Source: Rhizobium redzepovicii
GTDB lineage: Bacteria; Pseudomonadota; Alphaproteobacteria; Rhizobiales; Rhizobiaceae
NCBI RefSeq assembly: GCF_019793435.1
Contig: NZ_JAILYH010000002.1
Coordinates: 310,001-374,000 of the forward strand
Reading direction: 5' to 3'
Length of the DNA stretch: 64,000 nucleotides
Below, in pieces: positions 44,716 through 53,650 of the stretch. The notes beneath the pieces were generated by a model. It saw nothing but the letters and a program-made list of their open reading frames with translations. It searched no databases and was not told where the DNA came from. The position numbers and the translations under genes were made by a program. Position 1 is the first letter of the stretch, and every line of letters begins with the position of its first letter.

Positions 44716-44888
44716 GTGTCGACATCCCTCAAAAGTCCTTGTTCTCAGGCCGTGCAGCAGAACTCGATGCGATGGAATCCGCGTTCCGGGACGTCTCCGG
44801 CGGTCGGCAACGCTCCATTCTCCTCGGAGCGGAAGCAGGCGGCGGCAAGAGCCGGCTGGTCGAGGAGGTCGTCGACCGACTGTCAAGC
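44716..44888 (+). pseudogene. Fragment of an AAA-type ATPase regulator (LuxR/adenylate-cyclase-like), broken
   Basis: A ribosome site GGAGG (44706-44710) precedes GTG 44716, whose frame reads VSTSLKS and then runs out of the protein frame; one base further along, the frame gives LFSGRAAELDAMESAF and then SILLGAEAGGGKSRLVEEVV, an N-terminal Walker A region of AAA_16/LuxR-type regulators. So one base has been lost near 44737. The protein then breaks off after about 55 residues at the edge of a palindromic repeat, which supplies a short foreign tail and stop (44946-44948). The full family is 800-1100 residues, so this is a remnant. Confidence 0.7.
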
Positions 44889-44967
44889 ATGATGCCGAAA
44901 AGTGTGAGCGGTTTTCGGACGACATCATGTTCTAAGTCCTTAATGTAGAACAGGATGATTTTAGGCC
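44886..44967. repeat. Palindromic rhizobial intergenic repeat (RIME-like), copy 2
   Basis: About 80 bases: outer complementary CATGATG / CATCATG, inner CCGAAAA / TTTTCGG around GTGTGAGCGG, then a tail with TAGAACAGGATGATTTTAGG. It shares order and sequence with copy 1 at 5829-5893, including GTGAGCGGTTTT, GACATCATG and TAGAACAGGAT, but has about 13 extra bases. It directly abuts the truncated ATPase remnant, consistent with the junction of an old deletion or insertion. Confidence 0.75.
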
Positions 44968-45008
44968 GGGTCGGCCTCCAGGCGTTCCGATCAAACAATA
45001 GGGCGCGG

Positions 45009-46121
45009 CTATTTCCAGCTCGTGTAATCAGCGGCGGTGCAACCAAACGGCGCACGATCTTGGCCAAACCGCTTCTTCAGCTGCTCGCATCCCCACTCGT
45101 TCAACGGCGCCGGCATGAGGTTGTTGATGTCCATGCCAGGCGATTGGAATTGCGTCGGCGAGCTCGTGACGTACCAAAGCCAGAAGCCGACCACACCGAC
45201 GACGATCAGAAGCAAAGTGCCGAAGAAAAGCTGCAGCCGCCTCAAGATCGACACCGTCTTTTTGGGTTCTTCGATCAACACCGGCGCAGCCTGATCGCCG
45301 TCTTGCTGATGCCCCAGAGGTGCGAGAGCCGCGGCGCGCTCGGCATCCGTGAGCTCGACCCGCTGCAGACGATTGTCCAGAAGCACCGGCAGGGCCGTAT
45401 TGCCGTGCCTGACGGCCATTCCGATCGCCTTGCCATTGGCTTCACCGACGATCAGCGGCTCCTGTCCGCTCTTCATCCGCGTGTAAGCCGATCGTCCCGT
45501 TTTGTCAGCGGCGATCTTGTCATTGTAGGTGATGGAAAGGACCCCGCGCTTGCGGTCAAATGCACTGATCTCGACGGGGACGGGGATCAGCCTGGCAGGC
45601 CGGCGCAATTGACCCTTGACCCGCCAAATGCGGATACCAAGAAAAATCATGCCCAGGCTCATGCCGCCAAGCAGGACCACGAACAGCGTGAGCGTGATGA
45701 TCCTGTTCCAGAGCATGTCCAGACCCAGGCTCATTGTCGCGAGTTCCGGATGGTCGACGGAAATCACAAGATCGGTTTCATAATCGCCGGTATGGAAATC
45801 GACGAACATGACCTCGACCTCGGTGTCGTAGTTTCGTCCGCCGTAGCTGTAGACAAGGTGTGCCTCGCAGTCGGTGAAGACTGCCTTGCGTGTCGTGCAT
45901 TTCCCGTTTTGCACGTCACCGTTCTCAAGCACCAAGGGATTCTGGCTGATCTGGAAATCGCGGATCACACCGGGTGCTTCCGAGACGAAGAGAAAGACGG
46001 CCAATGCCAGGATAATGGGCGTTGACCAGAAGTAAGCGTTCGGCGTGGAGATGACGTTGCGCGCCAGTGAGAGCGGGCGGCTGGGGAGAACAAGCGAAGA
46101 CAACGGCGTCGGACCCCTCAT
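45009..46121 (-). CDS. Membrane protein of unknown function
   Basis: I do not recognise the family. The 370-residue product has three hydrophobic segments: near residues 30-48 (STPIILALAVFLFVS), 140-162 (ITLTLFVVLLGGMSLGMIFLG) and 303-325 (LFFGTLLLIVVGVVGFWLWYV). Between the first two is a probable periplasmic domain with four cysteine-containing or polar stretches (NGKCTTRKAVFTDCEAHLVYSYGG), which could form a disulfide. A cytoplasmic domain (residues 165-300) and a C-terminal tail with two cysteines (WGCEQLKKRF, FGCTAADYTSW) follow. Transcribed alone. The N-terminal domain vaguely recalls DUF3592-type proteins. Confidence 0.8.
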   Translation of the reverse strand: MRGPTPLSSLVLPSRPLSLARNVISTPNAYFWSTPIILALAVFLFVSEAPGVIRDFQISQNPLVLENGDVQNGKCTTRKAVFTDCEAHLVYSYGGRNYDTEVEVMFVDFHTGDYETDLVISVDHPELATMSLGLDMLWNRIITLTLFVVLLGGMSLGMIFLGIRIWRVKGQLRRPARLIPVPVEISAFDRKRGVLSITYNDKIAADKTGRSAYTRMKSGQEPLIVGEANGKAIGMAVRHGNTALPVLLDNRLQRVELTDAERAAALAPLGHQQDGDQAAPVLIEEPKKTVSILRRLQLFFGTLLLIVVGVVGFWLWYVTSSPTQFQSPGMDINNLMPAPLNEWGCEQLKKRFGQDRAPFGCTAADYTSWK

Positions 46122-46532
46122 GTGACAGCGCAGCGCGCCGGTAAAGCTTCAAAGCGGCCGATGACCAACGAGCGGAGTTGGCGTCATCCAGACCGGCTTG
46201 CACAATCCCATTGTGTGATACCGATCTACAACCTGTTGCGGGCGATCGGCAATGCTTTTCTACACGCGCAGGCGGCAATCCCGCGTTGGTCCTGTCGATA
46301 ACGCGAGCGACACGAGATACATATTTCACTGATGCCTCCGGACGCAGCATCGAGACGATGAAAACCGAGCGATCGTCAGGCGATCGGTTTGCCGAGAGCC
46401 GGATTGACCTCGCCAAAACTGTTGCCTCTTCGCCTTTAAAGTTGCGTCACCGGTATGAAGGTTGATAGAGGAGCGGCGGCGGTATAGTTTCGCTTTCGCA
46501 AATCGACGAATGACACAAGGAATAGTTATCTC
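46122..46532. other. Intergenic region with cspA-type promoter and leader
   Basis: 411 bases between the divergent membrane-protein and cold-shock genes. Near the cold-shock end I see TTGATA (46462-46467), a 15-base spacer and TATAGT (46483-46488), giving a leader of about 40 bases with AAGGA (46519-46523) before the ATG. The spacer is shorter than ideal. The rest (46122-46450) shows nothing I can name. Confidence 0.4.
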
Positions 46533-46736
46533 ATGCCGACAGGTACGGTTAAATTCTTCAATGACGACAAGGGCTTCGGCTTTATCACCCCCGAGGATGG
46601 CGGACAGGACGTGTTCGTGCACGTGTCTGCTCTGCAGCGCGGCGGGTCGCTACGCGAAGGCGACAAGGTCAGCTTCGACGTCGGACAGGATCGCAAGACC
46701 GGAAAATCGAAGGCTGAGAACGTCTCAACCCTCTGA
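46533..46736 (+). CDS. Cold-shock domain protein (CspA family)
   Basis: Single cold-shock domain of 67 residues. RNP1 KGFGFITPE at residues 13-21 and RNP2 VFVHVSAL at 27-34 are intact. It is a nucleic-acid chaperone that melts RNA structure; in alphaproteobacteria several paralogs exist and many are not cold-induced. Monocistronic, ending 17 bases before a perfect hairpin. Confidence 0.97.
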   Translation: MPTGTVKFFNDDKGFGFITPEDGGQDVFVHVSALQRGGSLREGDKVSFDVGQDRKTGKSKAENVSTL

Positions 46737-46753
46737 TTCAAAGTCGAAGATTA

Positions 46754-46778
46754 CCCAACCCGCGTTGAGCGGGTTGGG
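46754..46778 (+). terminator. Hairpin terminator after the cold-shock gene
   Basis: Perfect 10-base arms CCCAACCCGC (46754-46763) and GCGGGTTGGG (46769-46778), loop GTTGA. Only a weak pyrimidine tail follows, so termination may be partial; position after the stop supports the role. Confidence 0.7.
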
Positions 46779-46895
46779 CTCGTCGCAACGCCATAGGCCG
46801 CGACGACGGTAATCGAGGTCTGTGCGTGTCGTTTTGGGGTACCGGGACGGCAGGAATGCTTCACGCATCCACGTCAGGCCGACGCGAGGCGCTAT

Positions 46896-48521
46896 CTACG
46901 CCTCCGATAAAATGCTTTCGGCCGCCTTCTCAGCAATCATGATCACCGGCGAATTGGTGTTGCCCGAGATGATGGTCGGCATGATCGAGGCATCGACGAC
47001 CCGCAGCTTCGCCAGCCCATGCACCCGCAATTGCGAATCAACCACCGCCATCGTGTCGCTGCCCATTTTACAGGTGCCGACCGGATGGAAGATCGTTGTG
47101 GCGATATCGCCGGCGCGGCGAATCAGATCCTCGTCACTCTGGTATTGCCTGCCCGGCAGCATCTCCTGCGGCCGGTACCTAGCGATGGCGCCGGCCTCCA
47201 TCAGCCGGCGCGCATGCCGAATCGATTTCGTTGCCACGATCCGGTCGCCAACGGTCGAAAGATAATTCGGGCGGATGTCCGGCGCCACGGTAAAATCCGG
47301 GCCGCCGACATGCACGGTGCCTCGGCTTTCCGGCCGCAGATTGCAGACGGAGACGGTGACGGCGGGATATTTGTGCAGCGGCTCGCCCAGTCGGTCGGTG
47401 CTCAGGGGCTGCACGTGATATTCGAGGTCGGCGGTCGCAACGGCCGGATCGCTCTTGGCAAAGATGCCAAGCTGGCTCGGCGCCATAGACAGCGGCCCGG
47501 AGCGGCGCAGCATATATTCAAGCCCCATGCCCGCCCGGGTCAACAGGTTGTGATAGAGCTGGTTCAGCGTCTTTGCGCCCTCGATGCGGAAGACCGTACG
47601 GATTTGCAGATGGTCCTGCAGGTTTTCGCCGACACCCGGAAGTTCATGGGTGACATCAAGCCCGGCGGCGGACAACACATCCGGGCGACCGACCCCGGAA
47701 AGCTCCAGGATTTTCGGCGAATTGATCGCACCGGCAGACAGGATGACCTCGCGACCGGCGCGAGCCAGATGATTCTGCCCGTTTAGCCGGAACCGCACGC
47801 CGGTCACCATTCTGCCGTCGAATTCCAGCCGCTCGGTTTCGGCGCCGGTCAGCACACGCAGATTGAGCCGCTTCATCGCCGGGCGCAGAAAGGCCTTCGT
47901 CGTGTTCCAGCGCAGGCCCCCGCGCTGGTTGACCTCGAAATAGCCTGAGCCTTCATTGTCGCCATCGTTGAAATCGTCGGTCTTCGGGATACCGAGTTCT
48001 TCAGCTGCATCGCGAAAGGCATCGAGGATCGGCCAGGAAAGCCGCTGCTTTTCCACCCGCCATTCGCCGCCTGCCCCGTGCATCCGCGACTGGCCACGAT
48101 AGTTGTCCTCGGATTTGAGGAAATAGGGCAGCACGTCGTCCCAGCCCCAGCCGGAATTACCCGCCTGCCGCCAGCCGTCGTAATCGGCCGCCTGGCCACG
48201 CATGTAGATCATGCCGTTGATCGACGAGCAGCCTCCCAGCACTTTTCCTCGCGGATAAGGCAGTGATCGGCCGTTCAGTCCTGCCTCCGCCGCCGTCCTC
48301 ATCATCCAATCGGTGCGTGGATTGCCCATGCAGTAGAGATAGCCGATCGGCACATGCACCCAATGATACCGGTCGCTGCCGCCGGCTTCGAGCAGCAGGA
48401 CGCGGTTTTTCGGATCGATCGACAGCCGGTTGGCCAGAACGCATCCCGCCGATCCGGCGCCGACGATGATGAAGTCGTAGCTTCCCGCATCAATGGCTGC
48501 ATCATTCATACGCATGTTCAT
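46896..48521 (-). CDS. GMC-family FAD oxidoreductase (choline-dehydrogenase-like)
   Basis: Flavoprotein alcohol dehydrogenase/oxidase of 541 residues. FAD motif DFIIVGAGSAGCVLANRLS at residues 15-33, GMC signature 1 in YPRGKVLGGCSSINGMIYMRG near 80-100, signature 2 in ILSAGAINSPKILELSGVG near 260-278, catalytic His in FHPVGTCKMG near 470 and the C-terminal MPTIISGNTNSPVIMIAEKA. Cytoplasmic, no signal peptide. It is the last gene of the polyol-type operon and overlaps the kinase stop by ATGA. It could oxidise a hydroxyl of the imported sugar alcohol or of a side product; the exact role is not known. Confidence 0.93.
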   Translation of the reverse strand: MNMRMNDAAIDAGSYDFIIVGAGSAGCVLANRLSIDPKNRVLLLEAGGSDRYHWVHVPIGYLYCMGNPRTDWMMRTAAEAGLNGRSLPYPRGKVLGGCSSINGMIYMRGQAADYDGWRQAGNSGWGWDDVLPYFLKSEDNYRGQSRMHGAGGEWRVEKQRLSWPILDAFRDAAEELGIPKTDDFNDGDNEGSGYFEVNQRGGLRWNTTKAFLRPAMKRLNLRVLTGAETERLEFDGRMVTGVRFRLNGQNHLARAGREVILSAGAINSPKILELSGVGRPDVLSAAGLDVTHELPGVGENLQDHLQIRTVFRIEGAKTLNQLYHNLLTRAGMGLEYMLRRSGPLSMAPSQLGIFAKSDPAVATADLEYHVQPLSTDRLGEPLHKYPAVTVSVCNLRPESRGTVHVGGPDFTVAPDIRPNYLSTVGDRIVATKSIRHARRLMEAGAIARYRPQEMLPGRQYQSDEDLIRRAGDIATTIFHPVGTCKMGSDTMAVVDSQLRVHGLAKLRVVDASIMPTIISGNTNSPVIMIAEKAAESILSEA

Positions 48522-50047
48522 GCCGCCGCCCCCGCTGCCGCCGGCGGGACCGCTGTCAGACGCCGCCAGAGCGGTGCCATCGCTTCGGCGATATCCTGAT
48601 AGAGAGCGTAACGCCGCGCATAGTGCGCCTCGAGCGAGACATCCGGACGATAATTCCGCTCTGCCCGAACCATGGCCGCAGCACCAGCGCCGAAGTCCGC
48701 GAAGACACCGACGCCGGTTCCGGCCGCAATCGCCGCTCCCAGCGCACCGGTTTCACGCGAGCGGGCAACGCTGACCGGAACGCCGAGCACATCGGCGAAG
48801 ATCTGCGGCCAGATCAGGCTGCGCGAGCCGCCGCCGGACAGCACGGCTTCGTTGAAGACCGCGCCCGCCTTTCGGATCGTCTCGATGTGCTGGCGATGAC
48901 CGAAGGCGACACCTTCGAGAAGCGCGCGAACGAGATGTCCCTTGGTGTGCCAACCGGCAAGACCGTAGAAGCCGGCGCGCGCGTGGCCGTCCTGCTGGGC
49001 GCCATAGAGATATGGATGGTAGATCGGATCGTCTGTCGTGGGCTCGATCGCCCCGGCCAGCGCGCAGCAGGCATCAAAGGGCGAAACGCCTTCAGCATGC
49101 TCGCCTTCGAAGAACTCCCGCACCAGCCATTCGAGATTGGCAGCCGAGGTGGCGCTGTTCTCCATCGCCATGTAGCGGCTGCGATCGAAGGTCGAGGACA
49201 TGAAGACTGGCCCGCCGAGGTCGGGGCTGTCGATGATGACTTGGTTGATGCTCCAGGTGCCGGCAATGATCGAGGCGCTGCCGGTGCGTGCAACGCCCGA
49301 GCCGAGCGCCGAGGCGACGACGTCGAACAGTCCGCCGGCCACCGGTGTACCAGCGGCGAGCCCGGTTTGCCCCGCCACCTCTTCCGTTACCGTACCGGCA
49401 ATGTCGGCGCTTTCGATGAGCGGCGGCAGGAGGTCCATGCAATCGTCCAGTCCATAGGCCTCCATCAGCGCCTTGTCGTAGCGGCGCGCGGCAAGATCCA
49501 GCAGACCGGCCCCCGACATGTCGGACACTTCGCTGACACGCTGGCCGGTCAGGCGGTTGACGACGAAATCCTTGGAGAAGAACACCGTACCGATGCGGTT
49601 GAACAGATCCGGCCGGTGACGCTTCAGCCAGGCAAGCAATGTCGGCGTCTGGGATGGCCACGGACGCTGGCGGGCAATCGGATAGGTCCGGTCACCAACA
49701 CCGGCTTCTCGCCATTCATCGACCAACCCGGCCGCCCGCGTGTCGAGCGACTGGATGCCGATGAGCGGAGCGCCGTCGCGATCAAGCGCATAAAGACCGT
49801 TGCCATGCCCGGCGCAACCGATCGCGGCGATTTCCTCCGGCTGGATCTCTGCCTTTTCGATGCAGGCGCGGATGACCTGCCGTGCATTTGTCCAGAGTTC
49901 GTCCAACCCTCGCTCGACATGCCCCGGGCTCGGCATGCGGCTGTGTCCTTCTTCGGACGCAGCCGCGATCTCGTTGCCGTGGCGGTCAAAAATCACCGCC
50001 TTGATAACGGTGTTTCCGGCGTCGAGCCCCAAAAGATACTCTCCCAT
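48518..50047 (-). CDS. FGGY-family carbohydrate kinase
   Basis: ATP-dependent sugar or polyol kinase of 509 residues. The first phosphate motif is LGLDAGNTVIKAVIFD (residues 5-20), catalytic Asp expected in AIGCAGHGNGLYALD...LDTRA near 75-105, and the second ATP-side motif LSGGGSRSLIWPQIFADVLG near 400-420. ATG 50047 follows GGGAGGG by about seven bases, so the longer frame upstream is discounted. It belongs to the branch including erythritol kinase EryA, xylulokinase and LsrK. In this operon it probably phosphorylates the imported polyol, the product of which would suit the GlpD-like flavoprotein. Confidence 0.92.
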   Translation of the reverse strand: MGEYLLGLDAGNTVIKAVIFDRHGNEIAAASEEGHSRMPSPGHVERGLDELWTNARQVIRACIEKAEIQPEEIAAIGCAGHGNGLYALDRDGAPLIGIQSLDTRAAGLVDEWREAGVGDRTYPIARQRPWPSQTPTLLAWLKRHRPDLFNRIGTVFFSKDFVVNRLTGQRVSEVSDMSGAGLLDLAARRYDKALMEAYGLDDCMDLLPPLIESADIAGTVTEEVAGQTGLAAGTPVAGGLFDVVASALGSGVARTGSASIIAGTWSINQVIIDSPDLGGPVFMSSTFDRSRYMAMENSATSAANLEWLVREFFEGEHAEGVSPFDACCALAGAIEPTTDDPIYHPYLYGAQQDGHARAGFYGLAGWHTKGHLVRALLEGVAFGHRQHIETIRKAGAVFNEAVLSGGGSRSLIWPQIFADVLGVPVSVARSRETGALGAAIAAGTGVGVFADFGAGAAAMVRAERNYRPDVSLEAHYARRYALYQDIAEAMAPLWRRLTAVPPAAAGAAA

Positions 50048-50078
50048 GCAGAACCCTCCCGAGATTCGAAATCGCTGC

Positions 50079-50921
50079 TCAGCCCTGCTGATAGAGCGCA
50101 AAGGCCTGGTCGCCGCTCGCGTCCTCGTGCACGATCGCCATCAGCCCGCGCACCACGGCACTCGGATTGGCGTGCTGATAGATGTTGCGGCCATAGACCA
50201 TGCCCATTGCACCCTGCCGCATCAAGGCCGCGGATTTGTCGAAGACGGCACGAAGATCCTCCTTGCCGCCGCCGCGCACCAGAACCGGGCAACGGGCTGC
50301 TTCCACCACTCTGTGGAAATCCTCGGCATTGGTGGTTGGGTCCGCTTTGACGATATCCGCACCCATCTCACGGGCGAGCCGCGTCAACGTCACGATCTTG
50401 TCGGCATCGCCGTCGACCATGTAGCCGCCCTTTTCCGTCACCGGCTGCATCACCAACGGCTCGATCATCAGCGGCATGCCATACTTGTCGCAATCGGCCC
50501 GGACGCGGGAAATATTCTCAACGCACTGGCGGAAAAGGTCCGGCTCGTCCGGCAGCATGAACAGGTTGACGACGACGCAGGCTGCATCCATCTCGATCGC
50601 GCCGATCAATGGTTCGGCCTCGTTCTGCAGCACCGCCCACATGTCGCGGTGGCGGATCCGGTTATAGGGATTGCCCATGTCGATGCGCATGACCAGCGTC
50701 GGCTTGTCCTTGCCGGGCACATGCTGCAGCAGGTCGGCCTGGCCGTAATTCATCTGGATCGCGTCCGGCCCTGCAGAAACCAGCGCCTTGACGACGGCCT
50801 GAATGTCCTCCAGCCCGTTGAGGAAGGATGGTTCGTTGCAGACGCCGTGATCGATCGCCACATCGAGGCAGCGGCCGCCGCCGAACAGCCGGTTCATCCG
50901 GACTTTGCTGTTGTGTCGCAT
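50079..50921 (-). CDS. Class I aldolase of the DhnA/LsrF type
   Basis: TIM-barrel aldolase of 280 residues. LDVAIDHGVCNEP near 19-31 is the family hallmark (Asp in the DHG loop), Schiff-base Lys expected in ADIVKADPTTN near 187-197, and phosphate-binding glycines in VLVRGGGKED and GAMGMVYGRNIYQ. The ATG at 50921 has AAGGAG six bases upstream; the ATG at 50897 overlaps the flavoprotein stop as ATGA and is the alternative. It resembles E. coli LsrF and archaeal DhnA-type fructose-bisphosphate aldolases. Likely cleaves the phosphorylated keto-sugar made by the flavoprotein into two small products. Confidence 0.88.
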   Translation of the reverse strand: MRHNSKVRMNRLFGGGRCLDVAIDHGVCNEPSFLNGLEDIQAVVKALVSAGPDAIQMNYGQADLLQHVPGKDKPTLVMRIDMGNPYNRIRHRDMWAVLQNEAEPLIGAIEMDAACVVVNLFMLPDEPDLFRQCVENISRVRADCDKYGMPLMIEPLVMQPVTEKGGYMVDGDADKIVTLTRLAREMGADIVKADPTTNAEDFHRVVEAARCPVLVRGGGKEDLRAVFDKSAALMRQGAMGMVYGRNIYQHANPSAVVRGLMAIVHEDASGDQAFALYQQG

Positions 50922-52642
50922 TCTGTGCTCCTTGGTTCGTTCCTTGCGGAAAGCATGTCTTCGTCGACGCCGTGGCGTTGGTTGAGAAGGGTGAGAAAAC
51001 GGTCGCGCTCACGGGCGCGATGCGCGAGCGTCCAGCGCTTTTCCTGCGCCAACAGGTCGAGTGCGGCATCCATCATGTCGAGCGTAAGCTCGCCTGAAAC
51101 GGCCAGCGTCGTGCGCCGCAAAAGCAGGTCGTCGAGATGTTCCACCGCTTCCTCGCGGATCAGGAACTGCACTTCGCGCATCGAGTAGGCGGCGTGCGGC
51201 AGCACTGCATCGGGGCCGGCCGCGATGAAGTCGCCAACCGCCTCGGCATCCGTGCCATATCGGGCAAACAGCTCAGCCATGCGCCGGCCGGAAAGGCCCT
51301 TGCTGGCCGCCATCTGCGTCAGCCAGGCGGCCGCGCTGGCGGGAAATGCCCGCCCGCCGCCGATCGGTCGATCGGTTGTCGCAATGCGGCGCCGCCTGCC
51401 CAGCCTTTCCAGAGCCATGTCGGCCGCCAGTTCCCCGAAGGATCGGAATGTCGTCCACTTGCCGCCGATCATGCACAGAACCGGTGGGCCACCATCCTTC
51501 GGCTCCACGACCGTGCAGAAATGATCGCGCGGGATGCGGCCGGTAAAGCTGTCAGTGCTGGCCGGCAGCGGCCGCACGCCGGAAAACTGGAAAACGATCT
51601 GTTCCGGCCGGACGGTGATATCAGGCAGCACGAAGGCGAGCGATTGCAGGATATAATCCCGCTCGTCCGCCTCGCAGCGCACCGTTTCCGGATCGTCGAC
51701 GCGGATATCGGTCGAACCGACGAGAACCTTGCCAAGATAGGGAAACAGGATGCAGATCCGCCCGTCCTCGTTTTCATAGTAGATCATGTGATCCGCGAGT
51801 GCGTCGCGCAGGTCCGCATTGTCGACGACCAGATGCGAGCCCTTGGTACCGCCCATCAGCGGCGCCGGCCGTGTTTCTGGCGAAAACAGGGTCTGATTGG
51901 CGATGTCTATCCAGCCGCCGGTGGCGTTGATGATCAGCACCGGTTCGACGCTAATGGAAGCCCCGCCGATCAGGTCCTCGACCCGATATTGGCCATCCTC
52001 TGTCCGATGCAGTTCCGCGTAATTCAGCGCCATCGCCCCGAATTTTGCTGAAAGACCATCCTGCAGAAGCTCGATGCCCAGCCGCTCCGGATGGCTGACC
52101 CAGGCGTCGAAATAGGTGGCGGAACTCTTGATGTCGGGATTGAGCGCCGGCCACTTGGCAAGCGTCGTGCGCCGGTCGCGAAACTGGTGGCGCGGCATCA
52201 GCGCCCGCTTGCGGGTCAGGAAGTCATAGATGCTCAGGCCTGCCTTGATGGCGACGGCGCCACGCCGGCTCGGGCGGCGGCTGAGGCCCAGGAAGCGGAC
52301 GATGCCATTGCCGAGGCCGGAAAATATATCGAACACCGGCACCGTCGTCGGCAGCGGCGCTACGTAGTGTGGCGCATTGCGCAGCAGCCGATCCCGCTCG
52401 ACCAGCGATTCCTGCACCAGCTTGAATTCGCCATTTTCAAGATAGCGAAGCCCACCATGGACCATGCGCGACAGCGCCGAACTGGCCCCTGAGCAATAGT
52501 CGTGTTTCTCGACGAGCAGCACGTTCAGCCCCTGCAGCGACAACTCGCGAAAGACACTGATGCCGTTGATGCCGCCGCCAATGACGCACACGTCCACCTT
52601 CGGGCTCTGGCGGAGCCCGTCCAATATCTCTTCCCGTTTCAT
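50894..52642 (-). CDS. GlpD/EryB-like FAD-dependent polyol-phosphate dehydrogenase
   Basis: Membrane-associated flavoprotein of 582 residues. FAD motif VDVCVIGGGINGISVFRELS at residues 17-36, EKHDYCSGASSALSRMVHGGLRYLE near 45-70 is the GlpD family signature, and VRPLPAS near 355 and the C-terminal helical domain complete it. GlpD itself oxidises glycerol-3-phosphate; EryB of rhizobia and Brucella oxidises erythritol-phosphate. Its setting between an FGGY kinase and an aldolase points to a polyol-phosphate other than glycerol-3-phosphate. Overlaps the aldolase start; upstream aldo/keto reductase ends 12 bases away. Confidence 0.92.
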   Translation of the reverse strand: MKREEILDGLRQSPKVDVCVIGGGINGISVFRELSLQGLNVLLVEKHDYCSGASSALSRMVHGGLRYLENGEFKLVQESLVERDRLLRNAPHYVAPLPTTVPVFDIFSGLGNGIVRFLGLSRRPSRRGAVAIKAGLSIYDFLTRKRALMPRHQFRDRRTTLAKWPALNPDIKSSATYFDAWVSHPERLGIELLQDGLSAKFGAMALNYAELHRTEDGQYRVEDLIGGASISVEPVLIINATGGWIDIANQTLFSPETRPAPLMGGTKGSHLVVDNADLRDALADHMIYYENEDGRICILFPYLGKVLVGSTDIRVDDPETVRCEADERDYILQSLAFVLPDITVRPEQIVFQFSGVRPLPASTDSFTGRIPRDHFCTVVEPKDGGPPVLCMIGGKWTTFRSFGELAADMALERLGRRRRIATTDRPIGGGRAFPASAAAWLTQMAASKGLSGRRMAELFARYGTDAEAVGDFIAAGPDAVLPHAAYSMREVQFLIREEAVEHLDDLLLRRTTLAVSGELTLDMMDAALDLLAQEKRWTLAHRARERDRFLTLLNQRHGVDEDMLSARNEPRSTECDTTAKSG

Positions 52643-52654
52643 GATGGCGATCCG

Positions 52655-53650
52655 CTACCTGTCCATGTCAGTCAGTTTCGCCGCTATGGCCGTATCGATG
52701 GCCGCAAGATCGGCCGAATCCAGCCGGATGGTCCCGGCTCGCGCATTGTCGAGCGCTTGCGCCGGATTGCGCGCCCCGCAAAGTGCAAAGGTGACGCCCG
52801 GCTGCGCCAGCGTCCAGGCAATCACGATCTGGGCGATGCTGGCGCCGTGTTTTTCGGCGACCGGCCGGATGTCGTCGGCCAGCGCCGTTGCCTTCTGGCG
52901 ATTGTCGACTGAAAAGCGCGGATTATCCTTGCGCTGGTCGTCGCCTGAGAACACCCGGTCCGGACCGATGGTGCCGGACAGCAACCCCAACGCCAGCGAC
53001 GAGTAGCTCAGCGTCGCAATGCTGTTGGCCTTGGTCAGCGGCAGAAGCTCCGCCTCGATCTCCCGGTCGATCATGCTGAACCGCTCCTGGATCGCATCGA
53101 GACCACCAGCAGCAATATAGGCATTGAGTTCGTCGGGGCTGACATTGCTTGCGCCGATCGCCCGGATCTTGCCCGATGTGCGCAGGTCTTCCAGCGCCCG
53201 CATCGTTTCCTCGACCGAAGTCGTCGGATCTTGCCAATGAGTGATGTAGAGGTCGATATAATCGGTTCCAAGCCGCCTCAGACTTTCCTCGACCTCATGC
53301 AGGATGGCGTCGCGGCCGAGATAACGGTGCACCGGCTTGCCGTCTTGATCGAAGAAATGACGACCCTTCTGCGTATGCCAGACAAGGCCGCATTTGGTGG
53401 CGATGACTGCCTTGTCGCGGCGCCCGGTCAGCGCCTTGCCGACGATCTCCTCGGAACGTCCAAGCCCATAGGCGGGCGCCGTATCGATCAGCGTCACGCC
53501 GGCATCGAGCGATGCCTGGATCGCGGCGATGGATTCGGCTTCATCGGTCCCGCCCCACATCCAGCCGCCGATCGCCCAGGTGCCCAGTCCCACCGCCGAG
53601 GCGGAAACGCCCGATTTGCCGATCTCACGTGTCAATTGCTGTCCGCTCAT
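52655..53650 (-). CDS. Aldo/keto reductase
   Basis: NADPH-dependent reductase of 331 residues from ATG 53650, preferred over 53656 because it overlaps the regulator stop as ATGA and AAGGA lies eight bases upstream. Catalytic tetrad is visible: Asp and Tyr in LIDTAPAYGLGRSEE near 53-65, Lys in AVIATKCGL near 84, His in LYITHWQDP near 137. C-terminal NADP-binding text AQPGVTFALCGARNPAQ. Similar to YghZ/Tas-like AKRs that reduce glyceraldehyde-3-phosphate-type aldehydes, so it may handle the aldehyde product of the aldolase. Confidence 0.92.
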   Translation of the reverse strand: MSGQQLTREIGKSGVSASAVGLGTWAIGGWMWGGTDEAESIAAIQASLDAGVTLIDTAPAYGLGRSEEIVGKALTGRRDKAVIATKCGLVWHTQKGRHFFDQDGKPVHRYLGRDAILHEVEESLRRLGTDYIDLYITHWQDPTTSVEETMRALEDLRTSGKIRAIGASNVSPDELNAYIAAGGLDAIQERFSMIDREIEAELLPLTKANSIATLSYSSLALGLLSGTIGPDRVFSGDDQRKDNPRFSVDNRQKATALADDIRPVAEKHGASIAQIVIAWTLAQPGVTFALCGARNPAQALDNARAGTIRLDSADLAAIDTAIAAKLTDMDR

